Below are positions 1 through 6,428 of a stretch of 10,587 nt of DNA, piece after piece. The translations under genes and the position numbers were made by a program. How positions within the stretch are numbered: the stretch's first letter is position 1; every line of letters begins with the position of its first letter. This stretch comes from an uncultured Rubellimicrobium sp. (lineage in GTDB: Bacteria > Pseudomonadota > Alphaproteobacteria > Rhodobacterales > Rhodobacteraceae): NCBI GenBank assembly GCA_902805995.1, contig CADCUU010000483.1, forward strand, positions 1-10,587, read 5' to 3'. Below the pieces are notes generated by a model, which was given only the letters and a program-made list of their open reading frames with translations, had not been told where the DNA came from and made no database searches.

Positions 1-100
1 CCGTCACCACGACCATGGCAACCGCGGCAAGGCTTAGGAGCCAGAGCGAGACCACATGCAAGATACGCGAGAGTTGAAACGCGGTCGCCCGGAGCTGCAT
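1..100 (-). CDS. Start of a membrane or secreted protein, cut by the window edge
   Basis: An ATG at 98-100 (minus strand) opens a frame with no stop through the left edge, giving 33 codons. It is preceded by a strong Shine-Dalgarno sequence GGGGAAGG at 106-113, five bases from the ATG, which is the main reason to believe it. The peptide begins MQLRATAFQLSR and then turns hydrophobic (about residues 14-33, rich in L, V, A), as in a signal anchor or first transmembrane helix with an N-terminal positive charge. The gene follows the mlaF-like gene on the same strand after a 153-base gap, so it may have its own promoter. The family cannot be named from so short a piece; a sensor kinase, an envelope protein or another membrane protein are all possible. 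The start is fairly secure, the function unknown. Confidence 0.6.
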   Translation of the reverse strand, partial: MQLRATAFQLSRILHVVSLWLLSLAAVAMVVVT

Positions 101-253
101 CGACGCCTTCCCCTTTTCCCGATTCGGTGACTGCCCGCCATGAGCGGTCTGTTGCCTATGGAATGGTCGCGGGGGTCGGAAAGTTCCCTACGGGAGAACC
201 GCAGATTGGAGGGTTGGCTAAAAGGTGACAGGTCGTTTCAGGGGGTGTGCCGG
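101..253. other. Gap between mlaF-like gene and the edge gene
   Basis: This 153-base stretch separates the stop of the ATPase gene from the next minus-strand start. It holds one modest hairpin (183-199) and the ribosome-binding site of the edge gene (106-113). No convincing -35/-10 pair was found. Forward-strand reading frames that cross it continue into the antisense of the ATPase gene and are not credible as genes. Confidence 0.5.
183..199 (-). terminator. Weak hairpin after the alr-mlaEF run
   Basis: Read on the minus strand, GTTCTC and GGGAAC form a six-pair stem (one G-T pair) around a five-base loop CCGTA, followed by TTTCC. It lies about 55 bases after the ATPase stop codon. The stem is short and the T-run poor, so it is only a candidate for the end of the upstream transcript. 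Confidence 0.25.
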
Positions 254-1006
254 TTACCGCAGCGGCGCGATGGGACCTGTCGCCCGGCCATGGATGAACT
301 GGTCCAGATGGGCATCGCCGCTGGCGTCGATCCCCGCGACCGGACCCACCCAGCGGAGCCGCCCGCCATGCAGCATCGCGACCCTATCCGCGACGCTGCG
401 GACGGTCGTCATATCATGCGTGATCGTGATCGCGGTGGCACCGAGGTCGGTCACGGCCTCTCGGATGAGCTTGTTGATGACGCCCGCCATGATCGGGTCA
501 AGACCTGCGGTGGGCTCGTCGAGGAAGACGACCTCGGGCTGGGCGGCAATGGCGCGGGCGAGGGCGGCGCGCTTCTGCATGCCGCCCGACAGCTCGGCGG
601 GGAGGAGGTCGGCGGTGCGCTCCGGCAGGCCCACGCGGGCGAGCGTCTCGATCGCGCGGGCACGCGCCTCCCGTCGGGGCATCCGGGATTTGAGGTGGCG
701 GAAGGCCACGTTCTGCCAGACGGGGAGCGAGTCGAACAGCGCCCCGCCCTGGAACAACATCCCGAAGCGCGACAGGAAGGCGTCGCGGGGCAAGGTGGTG
801 ACGTCCTCTCCTCCCAGGCGGATGGTGCCCGCGTCCGGTGCGACGAGGCCCAGGATGCATTTGAGGAGCACGGACTTGCCGCTCCCGGAGCCGCCGATGA
901 CCACGAGGCTTTCGCCGCGGCCTACGTCGAGGTCGATGCCGTCCAGCACCGCGTTCGTCCCGAAGGACTTTCTCAGGCCGCGCAATTCGATCATGGGCGG
1001 GGTCAT
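254..1006 (-). CDS. mlaF: MlaF-type ABC transporter ATP-binding protein
   Basis: A 250-residue ATPase that would power a phospholipid-transport ABC system at the inner membrane, working with the MlaE-type permease encoded just before it. Seen: Walker A GGSGSGKS at residues 38-45, Q-loop Gln86, signature LSGGMQKR at 139-146, Walker B VVFLDEP at 159-165 and the switch histidine His197. The GMLFQGGALFDSL segment (82-94) and the tail with QFIHG and TGPI (236-246) are typical of MlaF rather than of amino-acid or sugar importers. The ATG overlaps the permease stop as ATGA (1003-1006), which supports this start over Met5 and implies translational coupling. In E. coli the complex is MlaFEDB with MlaC and MlaA; none of these other partners is visible here. 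The MlaF family call is firm; the direction and lipid carried are inferred from the family. Confidence 0.9.
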   Translation of the reverse strand: MTPPMIELRGLRKSFGTNAVLDGIDLDVGRGESLVVIGGSGSGKSVLLKCILGLVAPDAGTIRLGGEDVTTLPRDAFLSRFGMLFQGGALFDSLPVWQNVAFRHLKSRMPRREARARAIETLARVGLPERTADLLPAELSGGMQKRAALARAIAAQPEVVFLDEPTAGLDPIMAGVINKLIREAVTDLGATAITITHDMTTVRSVADRVAMLHGGRLRWVGPVAGIDASGDAHLDQFIHGRATGPIAPLR

Positions 1007-1782
1007 GCGGAGAAGAAGGCCTCCGTCAGGAGGAGGTTCGCGGCGAGGATGGCCACGGCGGCGGCGACCACGGCGGACTTCGTCGCGCGACCCACGCCCA
1101 TGGCCCCGCGCCCCGAGTTGAGGCCGAACCAGCAGCCCATCAGCGCCGACAGGAAGCCGAAGGCCGCGCCCTTGGTCAGCGAGGACACGATGTCGAGCGG
1201 CTCCAGGAAGTCGATGGTGTTGCGCAGGTAGGTGGTGGAGGTGAAGCCCAGCCGTTCGGTCGCCACGAACCAGCCGCCCATGATGCCGATCACGTCCCCC
1301 ACGGCCACCAGCGCGGGCACGGACAGCGTGGCGGCAAGGACCCGGGGCAGGACGAGGTACTTCATCGGGTGGGTGGACAGCGTGACGAGGGCGTCGATCT
1401 GCTCCGTCACCTTCATGGTGGCAAGCTCGGCCGCGACGGAGGAGGTGACGCGCGCCGCGATCATCAGGCCCACGAGGACGGGGCCGAGTTCCCGCACCAT
1501 GCCGATGGCGACGATCTGGGGGACCACCGCCTCCGCCCCGAACCGGTTGCCGCCCGCGTAGATCTGGAGCGCGAGAGCGCCCCCGGTGAACAGAGCGGTG
1601 AGTCCCACCACCGGCAGCGACAGCCAGCCGATCTGGAGAAGCGAGAGCGCGATCTCCCGCCCGTGGAAGGGCGGCCGGAGGGCGTGGCTCAGGGCCTCGG
1701 TGGTGAAGAGGGCGAAGCGGCCGATCGCGGCAAGGCCCCGGAGCGTTCCCGCGCCAAGCCGGGCGAGCGGCGCAAGGATCAT
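1003..1782 (-). CDS. mlaE: MlaE-type ABC transporter permease
   Basis: A 259-residue inner-membrane permease of the MlaE family, the membrane partner of the ATPase encoded next. The family hallmark is plain: RELGP at residues 97-101 followed by [11 protein letters not shown] (105-115) and [16 protein letters not shown] (117-132). Hydrophobic helices are visible around 50-75, 85-112, 145-172, 200-222 and 235-257. The open frame continues much further upstream, but that part is the antisense-free shadow of alr in another frame. The true start is the ATG at 1780-1782, which overlaps the alr stop TGA by four bases. The length matches the usual 250-265 residues. Together with the ATPase it should form an MCE-type lipid transporter, needing an MlaD-like protein from elsewhere in the genome. 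Confidence 0.9.
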   Translation of the reverse strand: MILAPLARLGAGTLRGLAAIGRFALFTTEALSHALRPPFHGREIALSLLQIGWLSLPVVGLTALFTGGALALQIYAGGNRFGAEAVVPQIVAIGMVRELGPVLVGLMIAARVTSSVAAELATMKVTEQIDALVTLSTHPMKYLVLPRVLAATLSVPALVAVGDVIGIMGGWFVATERLGFTSTTYLRNTIDFLEPLDIVSSLTKGAAFGFLSALMGCWFGLNSGRGAMGVGRATKSAVVAAAVAILAANLLLTEAFFSA

Positions 1783-2813
1783 TCGAGATGGGTGCGGGCG
1801 TACCGGGAGCCGAGCGAGGTCAGGACCTCGTAGCCGATGGTGCCCGCCGATTCGGCCAGCCGGTCCACGCCCTGATGCGGGCCGAGGAGGTTCAGCACCT
1901 CGGGCACCTCCTCCAGATCGGTCACGTCCACGATGATGAGGTCCATCGAGACGCGGCCCACGGCGGGGCAGGGGGTGTCGCCGTGCCAGAAGGTCAGCCG
2001 CCCCGTGAGCGACCGGAAGATGCCGTCGGCATAGCCCCCGGACACGGTGGCGAGCCGGGACGGGCGATGCGCCTGCCAGGCATTGCCGTATCCCGCGACC
2101 TCGCCCTGCTGGAGGTCGCGGACCTGGATCACGGGGAGGTCGAGCCGGATGACGGGCCGCGCATGTTCGAACGGAAGGCCGCCGTAGAGGCCGATGCCGG
2201 GCCGCACGAGGTCGAAGGCGTAGTCGGGGCCGAGAAGGATGCCGCCCGTCGCCGCGAGCGATCGCGGCACGTTCAGCCCGTCCGTCATCTGGCGGAAGAG
2301 GTCGAGCTGGTAGGGGTTCATCGGATGCTCGGCATCGTCCGCGCAGGACAGATGGCTCATCAGGAGCACCGGGTTCTGCGCGAGAGCGATCTCCGCCACG
2401 GCGGCCCATTCGGACCATTCCATGCCGAGCCGGTTCATCCCCGTGTCGAGCTGGAGGCCGAAGGGCTGGTCGGGCACCGATTCGAGATGCCGCATGAGCT
2501 GATCGACGGAGTTCAGCATGGGCGTGAGCTGCCATTCGGCGATGGTCCGGGCGTCGCCGGCCATGTGACCGGACAGGACCATGATCTCCGGCCCCGGGCC
2601 GAGGGCGCGGCGCAGGGCCAGCCCTTCCTCGGCATAGGCGACGAAGAAGCGGCGTGCCCCGGCCCTGGCGAGGGCCTTGGCGACGGGGGCGATCCCCAGG
2701 CCGTAGGCGTCGGCCTTGACCACGGGGGCCGAATCCGTCTGGGCAAGCTTCGACAGCGCCTGCCAGTTGGAGGCGACGGCGGATAGATCGATGGAGAGGC
2801 GCCCGGTAGCCAT
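1779..2813 (-). CDS. alr: Alanine racemase
   Basis: A 344-residue PLP enzyme that interconverts L- and D-alanine in the cytoplasm, supplying D-alanine for peptidoglycan. Seen: the PLP-lysine motif [10 protein letters not shown] with Lys33; [10 protein letters not shown] (122-131); [10 protein letters not shown] (151-160); [12 protein letters not shown] (201-212); the catalytic tyrosine in AGYGNAW, Tyr242; and the AVGRVSMDL element near residue 290, a hallmark of the C-terminal beta domain. The phosphate-binding ANS(A/G)G element of many Alr proteins reads AATGG here (187-191), a conservative change. Length is slightly below the common 360-380, and the C-terminus GSRYAR is normal. The ATG at 2811-2813 has GAGGG five bases or so upstream. 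It begins 44 bases after the small hypothetical gene and overlaps the mlaE-like gene by ATGA, so all four probably share a transcript. Whether it is the biosynthetic Alr or the catabolic DadX type cannot be told; there is no dadA neighbour, which favours Alr. Confidence 0.96.
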   Translation of the reverse strand: MATGRLSIDLSAVASNWQALSKLAQTDSAPVVKADAYGLGIAPVAKALARAGARRFFVAYAEEGLALRRALGPGPEIMVLSGHMAGDARTIAEWQLTPMLNSVDQLMRHLESVPDQPFGLQLDTGMNRLGMEWSEWAAVAEIALAQNPVLLMSHLSCADDAEHPMNPYQLDLFRQMTDGLNVPRSLAATGGILLGPDYAFDLVRPGIGLYGGLPFEHARPVIRLDLPVIQVRDLQQGEVAGYGNAWQAHRPSRLATVSGGYADGIFRSLTGRLTFWHGDTPCPAVGRVSMDLIIVDVTDLEEVPEVLNLLGPHQGVDRLAESAGTIGYEVLTSLGSRYARTHLE

Positions 2814-2857
2814 GGCGCCCTCATGGCAGGGGCGCGAGCAGGGGGCAAGGGGGGCGT

Positions 2858-3079
2858 TCAGGTGCTCTTGTCGTCGGGATCGAAGGACAGATCGACGCCC
2901 TGCTTCTCCCCCTCACCGGCCTGACCGGGCACGGCGTCGCGGGCGAAGTGGGCGGCGGAGGCGCCCTGGCCCACATCCGGCAGCCCCGTCACCACGGTCT
3001 CGGAAGGCACGTCGGCATTGACGATGCCGCGATGCGACGTGCGCGTGTCCTTGGGCGGGCTGGTCGGTCGGTCGGTCAT
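2858..3079 (-). CDS. Small hypothetical protein, 73 residues
   Basis: I do not recognise a named family. The frame is open up to 3160, but the ATG at 3077-3079 is chosen because AGGAG (3088-3092) lies eight bases upstream and because the extra N-terminal residues are arginine-rich, as expected of untranslated GC-rich sequence. The protein starts [18 protein letters not shown], has no cysteine and no hydrophobic helix, contains a short aliphatic patch ([14 protein letters not shown], about residues 29-42) and ends acidic ([11 protein letters not shown]). It looks soluble, small and largely disordered. It stands 44 bases before alr on the same strand and is likely the first gene of the alr-mlaE-mlaF transcript. 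A real gene is supported by the ribosome-binding site and position; its role is unknown. Confidence 0.7.
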   Translation of the reverse strand: MTDRPTSPPKDTRTSHRGIVNADVPSETVVTGLPDVGQGASAAHFARDAVPGQAGEGEKQGVDLSFDPDDKST

Positions 3080-3293
3080 GGGGCGTGCTCCTCGCATGTG
3101 GCTGCGGGGGTCAACCTGTGGGCGACGAAGGCGTTCCGGACGCCGACGCCGCAGGTGCAACTGCCGCTGGCTTCCGGTCTTGCGCCTCCCAGAGCTTGGG
3201 GCGTTTCTAGCTCGGGCCAGTTCCCCGGACTGTCCAGTCGCTTGCCGGTGCGTGCTACCGCTCTGCCCTCGCGGGGCTCGGGCGCTCCTCGCT
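3080..3293. other. Gap upstream of the small gene-alr-mlaEF run
   Basis: About 210 bases without a supportable gene. It should hold the promoter of the alr run, since a good terminator (3294-3317) separates it from dnaB, but I could not find a convincing -35/-10 pair. It contains a ribosome-binding site at 3088-3092 and a sequence at 3204-3233 related to the terminator palindrome. Confidence 0.5.
3204..3233. repeat. Partial copy of the dnaB terminator palindrome
   Basis: CAGTTCCCCGGACTGT at 3218-3233 matches CAGTCCCCGGACTGT inside the palindrome at 3299-3313 apart from one extra T. Both places also carry TTTCTAGC (3204-3211 and 3314-3321). The two units are about 80 bases apart, and a third related 15-mer, CTGTTCCCGGACTGT, lies upstream of dnaB on the minus strand (4880-4894). 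This could be a decayed duplicate or a member of a dispersed palindromic family. Confidence 0.4.
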
Positions 3294-3317
3294 GAAAACA
3301 GTCCCCGGACTGTTTTC
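3294..3317 (-). terminator. Intrinsic terminator of dnaB, possibly bidirectional
   Basis: A perfect inverted repeat with 11-base arms (3294-3304 and 3307-3317) and only two bases between them. The arms end in AAAA and TTTT, so on the minus strand a GC-rich core CAGTCC/GGACTG is followed by TTTT, as in a rho-independent terminator. It begins 18 bases after the dnaB stop codon. The symmetry would let it work from both sides. Confidence 0.65.
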
Positions 3318-3334
3318 TAGCCTGCTGACGTAGC

Positions 3335-4825
3335 TTATCTCTCGTCGCTCTGCCAGGCTTTCGCGAGGTTGCCGAAGCGGGTGAAGCGTCCCTCGAAGCT
3401 CAGCTCCACGGTGCCGATGGGGCCGTGGCGCTGCTTGCCAATCACGACCTCGGCGCGGCCATGGAGGCGCTCCATCTCGGCCTGCCAAGTCGCCATCTTG
3501 TCCAGCTCGTGCTCGCCGGGCTTCTCGCGCTCCTTGTAGTACTCCTCGCGGAACACGAACATCACCACGTCGGCGTCCTGTTCGATGGAGCCCGATTCGC
3601 GGAGGTCCGAGAGCTGCGGGCGCTTGTCCTCGCGGTTCTCCACCTGACGGGAGAGCTGCGAGAGCGCGATCACGGGAATGTCGAGCTCCTTGGCGATGGC
3701 CTTCATGCCCTGCGTGATCTCGGACACCTCGTTCACGCGGCTATCCTTGGCGGAGGCGGGGCGCACGAGCTGGAGATAGTCGATGATGAGCACGTCGAGC
3801 CCGTGGCTCCGCTTGAGGCGGCGGGCTCGGGCGGCGAGCTGGTTGATCGGGATCGCGGGCGTGTCGTCGATGAAGAGCGGGCAGGCCTCCAGGTCCTTGG
3901 CGGCCTCCACGAAACGGCGGAACTCGGCCTCGGTCATGTCGCCGCGGCGGATCTGCTCGGAGGGGACTTCGGACGCTTCCGAGAGGACGCGGGCGGCGAG
4001 CTGCTCGGCGGACATTTCCAGCGAGAAAAAGCCCACGACGCCGCCGTTCACGGTACCTTCGGAGCCGTCGGGCTTGCGGCCGCGCTTGTAGGCCTTGGCA
4101 ATGTTGAACGCGATGTTGGTGGCGAGCGAGGTCTTGCCCATGGAGGGGCGCCCCGCGAGGATCAGGAGGTCGGACTTGTGCAGGCCGCCCAGCTTCTTGT
4201 CGAGGTCGATGAGGCCCGTGGAGATGCCCGCGAGGCCGCCGTCCCGCTGGTAGGCGGCGTTCGCGGACTGCACGGCGTCGGTGACGGCGCGCAGGAAGCT
4301 CTGGAAGCCCGATTCGGACTTCCCCTTCTCGGCCATCTTGTAGAGCGCGGATTCGGCCTCGACGATCTGCTCGGCGGGCGGGCGTTCCACATCGACCGTG
4401 GCGGCCTTGTCGGCGATCTCCCGCCCGAGCTGGATGAGGTCGCGCCGGATCGCGAGGTCGTAGAGAAGCTGCGCGTAGTCCTTGGCCGCGAAGGCTGAGA
4501 TGGCGGCCCCGGCAAGCTTCACGAGATAGGCAGGGCCGCCCAGTTCCTTGAGCCCCTCGTCGCCTTCGAGGAAGGCCTTGAGCGTGACGGGCGAGGCCAG
4601 CGCGTTCTTGAGGATCCGGGACTTCGCCACCTCGAAGATGCGGGCATGGACGGGGTCGAAGAAATGCTCGGACCCGATGATCGCGGAGACACGGTCGAAG
4701 ATGTCGTTGTTCGTGAGGATCGCGCCAAGGATCTGCTGCTCGGCCTCGATGCTGTGGGGCATGACCTCCGTCGCCGGGGGCTGCTCGGGCAGGGCGCGGG
4801 GACGGAACGGCGCGATCTCGGTCAT
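3335..4825 (-). CDS. dnaB: Replicative DNA helicase DnaB
   Basis: The 496-residue hexameric helicase that unwinds DNA at the replication fork, moving 5' to 3' on the lagging strand and binding primase through its N-terminal domain. The N-domain begins around PHSIEAEQQILGAIL (23-37). The RecA-like C-domain shows Walker A GRPSMGKT at 225-232, FFSLEMSAEQLAAR (266-279), Walker B LIIDYLQL (346-353), ALSQLSRQVENR (387-398), DLRESGSIEQDADV (407-420) and the C-terminal KQRHGPIGTVEL (464-475). Two inserts relative to the shorter E. coli protein are visible, about 247-262 after Walker A and 430-455 before KQRHG; I associate these with alphaproteobacterial DnaB. The start ATG at 4823-4825 has only a weak purine run upstream (GGGG). 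The gene stands alone, with a hairpin terminator after it and an SOS-type box before it. Confidence 0.97.
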   Translation of the reverse strand: MTEIAPFRPRALPEQPPATEVMPHSIEAEQQILGAILTNNDIFDRVSAIIGSEHFFDPVHARIFEVAKSRILKNALASPVTLKAFLEGDEGLKELGGPAYLVKLAGAAISAFAAKDYAQLLYDLAIRRDLIQLGREIADKAATVDVERPPAEQIVEAESALYKMAEKGKSESGFQSFLRAVTDAVQSANAAYQRDGGLAGISTGLIDLDKKLGGLHKSDLLILAGRPSMGKTSLATNIAFNIAKAYKRGRKPDGSEGTVNGGVVGFFSLEMSAEQLAARVLSEASEVPSEQIRRGDMTEAEFRRFVEAAKDLEACPLFIDDTPAIPINQLAARARRLKRSHGLDVLIIDYLQLVRPASAKDSRVNEVSEITQGMKAIAKELDIPVIALSQLSRQVENREDKRPQLSDLRESGSIEQDADVVMFVFREEYYKEREKPGEHELDKMATWQAEMERLHGRAEVVIGKQRHGPIGTVELSFEGRFTRFGNLAKAWQSDER

Positions 4826-4864
4826 CTAGGGTGCCCCATGCTCGTCTTGTTGGTTGTTGTAGTG

Positions 4865-4893
4865 CTTATGACAGCCGGAACAGTCCGGGAACA
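4865..4893 (-). promoter_or_regulatory. Candidate dnaB promoter
   Basis: On the minus strand CATAAG (4865-4870, four of six matches to TATAAT) lies 17 bases after TGTTCC (4888-4893, a poor -35). It would start transcription about 35 bases before the dnaB ATG. The support is weak by itself; the LexA-type box lying over the -35 side fits a repressed promoter. Confidence 0.3.
4878..4892 (-). promoter_or_regulatory. Candidate LexA (SOS) box upstream of dnaB
   Basis: The minus strand reads GTTC, seven bases, GTTC exactly (plus strand GAAC at 4878-4881 and 4889-4892). The GTTC-N7-GTTC direct repeat is the known LexA recognition sequence of Alphaproteobacteria. It lies 52 bases before the dnaB start and over the -35 side of the candidate promoter, where a repressor would act. 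Eight fixed bases can occur by chance in a window this long, so the placement is the main support. Confidence 0.45.
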
Positions 4894-4935
4894 GATTTCC
4901 GTTGTGGACGGTTTGGAAAGATCGGTGGATGGGTC

Positions 4936-4944
4936 TGTGGACAA
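4936..4944 (-). promoter_or_regulatory. DnaA-box-like 9-mer
   Basis: TTGTCCACA on the minus strand differs at one position from the consensus DnaA box TTATCCACA. It lies about 110 bases upstream of dnaB. A second, poorer match (CCGTCCACA, six of nine) is at 4904-4912. One near-match is not an origin, but it could allow DnaA to influence dnaB transcription. Confidence 0.3.
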
Positions 4945-4957
4945 CACTGCCGCGCGA

Positions 4958-4999
4958 GCCGCGGTCCCCGCTGCCGGGATCGCCGCGGCAGCGCGGCGA
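4958..4999. repeat. Overlapping GC-rich inverted repeats
   Basis: Three mutually exclusive hairpins share this stretch: TCGCCGCG/CGCGGCGA (4980-4987 with 4992-4999, four-base loop), CTGCCG/CGGCAG (4971-4976 with 4986-4991) and GCCGCGG/CCGCGGC (4958-4964 with 4983-4989). If the dnaB transcript begins upstream of here they could form alternative structures in its leader; otherwise they may be leftover terminator structure from the ligase operon. Confidence 0.4.
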
Positions 5000-5060
5000 C
5001 AGGCCGAAGAGTTGTATATTCTTGGCATTTCGCAGCTGAAGCCCGCCGCGAGGGGATGGA

Positions 5061-5087
5061 CCCGGGAGAGCGCATGGCCCTCCCGGG
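5061..5087 (-). terminator. Hairpin ending the transporter-ligase operon
   Basis: Inverted repeat with 11-base arms (5061-5071 and 5077-5087, one G-T pair in the RNA) around a five-base loop, starting five bases after the ligase stop codon. No T-run follows, so it is a GC-rich hairpin of the kind that either aids termination or protects the 3' end of the message. Confidence 0.5.
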
Positions 5088-5092
5088 GATGC

Positions 5093-6424
5093 TCAGACCG
5101 TGTCCAGATACAGTTCGAGCTGTTGCCGCGGAGTGAGCTCCTTCATGTAGTGAAGCTCCTGCCGCTTGGTCATGACGAAGTTGTCGATGAGCTGCTGGTG
5201 GAAGACGCGCCGGACGAAGGGGCTTTCCTCGAAGGCGTCGATGGCCTGCTCCCAGGTGTCGGGGATCTGGGCGAGGTCCTGCTCGTAGGCGTTGCCCATG
5301 ATCGGGGGCGGGGGCTCCATCCCATCCTCGATGCCGACAAGGGCGGAGCCCAGGACGGCCGCGAGGAACAGGTAGGGGTTCACGTCCCCGCCCGCGACCC
5401 GATGCTCCACCCGCCGGCCCGAAAGGCTGCCGCCGGGCACGCGAACCGACGCGGTCCGGTTCTCGTAGGCCCAGCAGACGCCGGTGGGCGCATGGCTTTC
5501 GGGCACCAGCCGGTCGTAGCTGTTGGCATGGGGCGCGAAGATGAGCGCGAGGTCGGGAATCCCCTTGAGGCAGCCCGCGATGGCCTGCCGCAGGAGCGGC
5601 GTGCCCTCGAAGCTGCCGTTGGCGAAGAGGTTGTTCCCCTCGGCATCCGCCACCGAGAAGTGGGTGTGGAGGCCGTTGCCCGCGTAATCCTCGTAGGGCT
5701 TGGCCATGAAGGATGCCGCGAAGCCGTGGTTCCGCGCGAGGCCCCGCACCAGCATCTTGAACAGATACGCGTCGTCCGCCGCCTTGAGCGCGTCGGGGAC
5801 GTGGCACAGGTTGATCTCGAACTGCCCCAGGCCGACCTCGCTGATCGCCGCCTCGGCCGGGATGTCCATGAGGTCGCAGGCGTCGTAGAGGTCGTTGAAG
5901 AACAGGTCGAAGGCGTCGAGGGCGCGCAAGGACAGGATCTCCGCCCCCGGACGGCGCTTGCCGCTGCGGGGGGAGGGGGGCTGGCGGAACTCCGGCCCCG
6001 AATCGTCCACGAGATAGAACTCCATCTCCGTGGCGACGACGGGGACGAGGCCGCGCGCTTTGAACCTCTCCACGATGGAGCGGAGCGCGTGGCGGGGGTC
6101 GCCCTCGTAGGGGGCGCCGTCCTCCTGGTACATCCACATCGGCAGGAGGGCCGAGGGCATCTTGAGCCAGGGCATGGGGACATAGCCCCGCTCGGTCGGT
6201 CTCAGGACCCCGTCGGGGTCGCCGATCTCGAAGACGAGGGGGGAGTCCTCCACGTCCTCGCCCCAGATGTCGAGGTTGAGGACGGATAGCGGGAAGCGGG
6301 TTCCTTCGCTCTCGATCTTGCGGGCGAAGCGGGCCGGGATGCGCTTGCCGCGCGCCTGGCCGTTGAGGTCGACGGCGCCGCAACGGATGTTGCGCACCTC
6401 GGGGTGCTGGTCGAGCCAGCTCAT
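5093..6424 (-). CDS. Glutamine-synthetase-family ligase (PuuA-like)
   Basis: A 443-residue cytoplasmic ATP-dependent ligase joining glutamate to ammonia or an amine through a gamma-glutamyl phosphate. The family's metal and nucleotide residues are visible: EMEFY (Glu133, Glu135), GLGQFEIN (Glu203), GNGLHTH (His253, His255), NSYDRLVP (Arg305), ENRTASVRVP (322-330), RVEHRV (Glu340, Arg342) and NPYLFLAA. The DGSS ammonia-site motif of true glutamine synthetase is absent (LDIWGED instead, near residue 52), and the adenylylation element NLYDLP is replaced by GNAYEQD (Tyr380). Together with the short length this points to a PuuA or other gamma-glutamylamine synthetase rather than housekeeping GlnA. 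The start at 6424 is preferred because AGGTGA (6429-6434) lies four bases upstream; the in-frame ATG at 6439, five codons earlier, has no ribosome-binding site. It follows the two permease genes and is probably co-transcribed. The exact amine substrate is unknown. Confidence 0.87.
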   Translation of the reverse strand: MSWLDQHPEVRNIRCGAVDLNGQARGKRIPARFARKIESEGTRFPLSVLNLDIWGEDVEDSPLVFEIGDPDGVLRPTERGYVPMPWLKMPSALLPMWMYQEDGAPYEGDPRHALRSIVERFKARGLVPVVATEMEFYLVDDSGPEFRQPPSPRSGKRRPGAEILSLRALDAFDLFFNDLYDACDLMDIPAEAAISEVGLGQFEINLCHVPDALKAADDAYLFKMLVRGLARNHGFAASFMAKPYEDYAGNGLHTHFSVADAEGNNLFANGSFEGTPLLRQAIAGCLKGIPDLALIFAPHANSYDRLVPESHAPTGVCWAYENRTASVRVPGGSLSGRRVEHRVAGGDVNPYLFLAAVLGSALVGIEDGMEPPPPIMGNAYEQDLAQIPDTWEQAIDAFEESPFVRRVFHQQLIDNFVMTKRQELHYMKELTPRQQLELYLDTV

Positions 6425-6428
6425 GATG

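Larger units (their letters stand above)
4826..5060. other. Intergenic control region upstream of dnaB
   Basis: About 235 bases with no supportable gene between the ligase terminator and dnaB. It carries, going away from dnaB: a weak promoter candidate (4865-4893) with an embedded LexA-type box, a DnaA-box-like 9-mer, overlapping inverted repeats, and a TATACA hexamer on the minus strand at 5013-5018 that could be an alternative -10 for a longer leader. The long forward-strand frame that crosses it is antisense to the ligase gene and not credible. Confidence 0.55.

Noticed and set aside
140..1231. Forward-strand open frame of 363 codons
   Set aside because: Antisense to the MlaF- and MlaE-type genes; composition (runs of G, E, H, A, R) is typical of a shadow frame.
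1783..2535. N-terminal extension of the MlaE-type frame
   Set aside because: The extra 250 codons lie in a second frame within alr, are rich in R, P and A, and the ATG at 1782 gives the normal family length with an ATGA overlap.
3080..3160. N-terminal extension of the 73-residue protein
   Set aside because: It is arginine-rich, lacks a ribosome-binding site, and covers the AGGAG that serves the ATG at 3079.
3425..4498. Forward-strand open frame of 357 codons
   Set aside because: Antisense to dnaB, with low-complexity L/E/G/H composition and no domain.
4936..4944. A replication origin next to dnaB
   Set aside because: Only one near-match DnaA box and no AT-rich unwinding region are present.
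4646..6289. Forward-strand open frame of 547 codons
   Set aside because: It is antisense to the glutamine-synthetase-like gene and part of dnaB, has no recognisable domain, and is of a kind expected in GC-rich genes where the opposite strand lacks stops.
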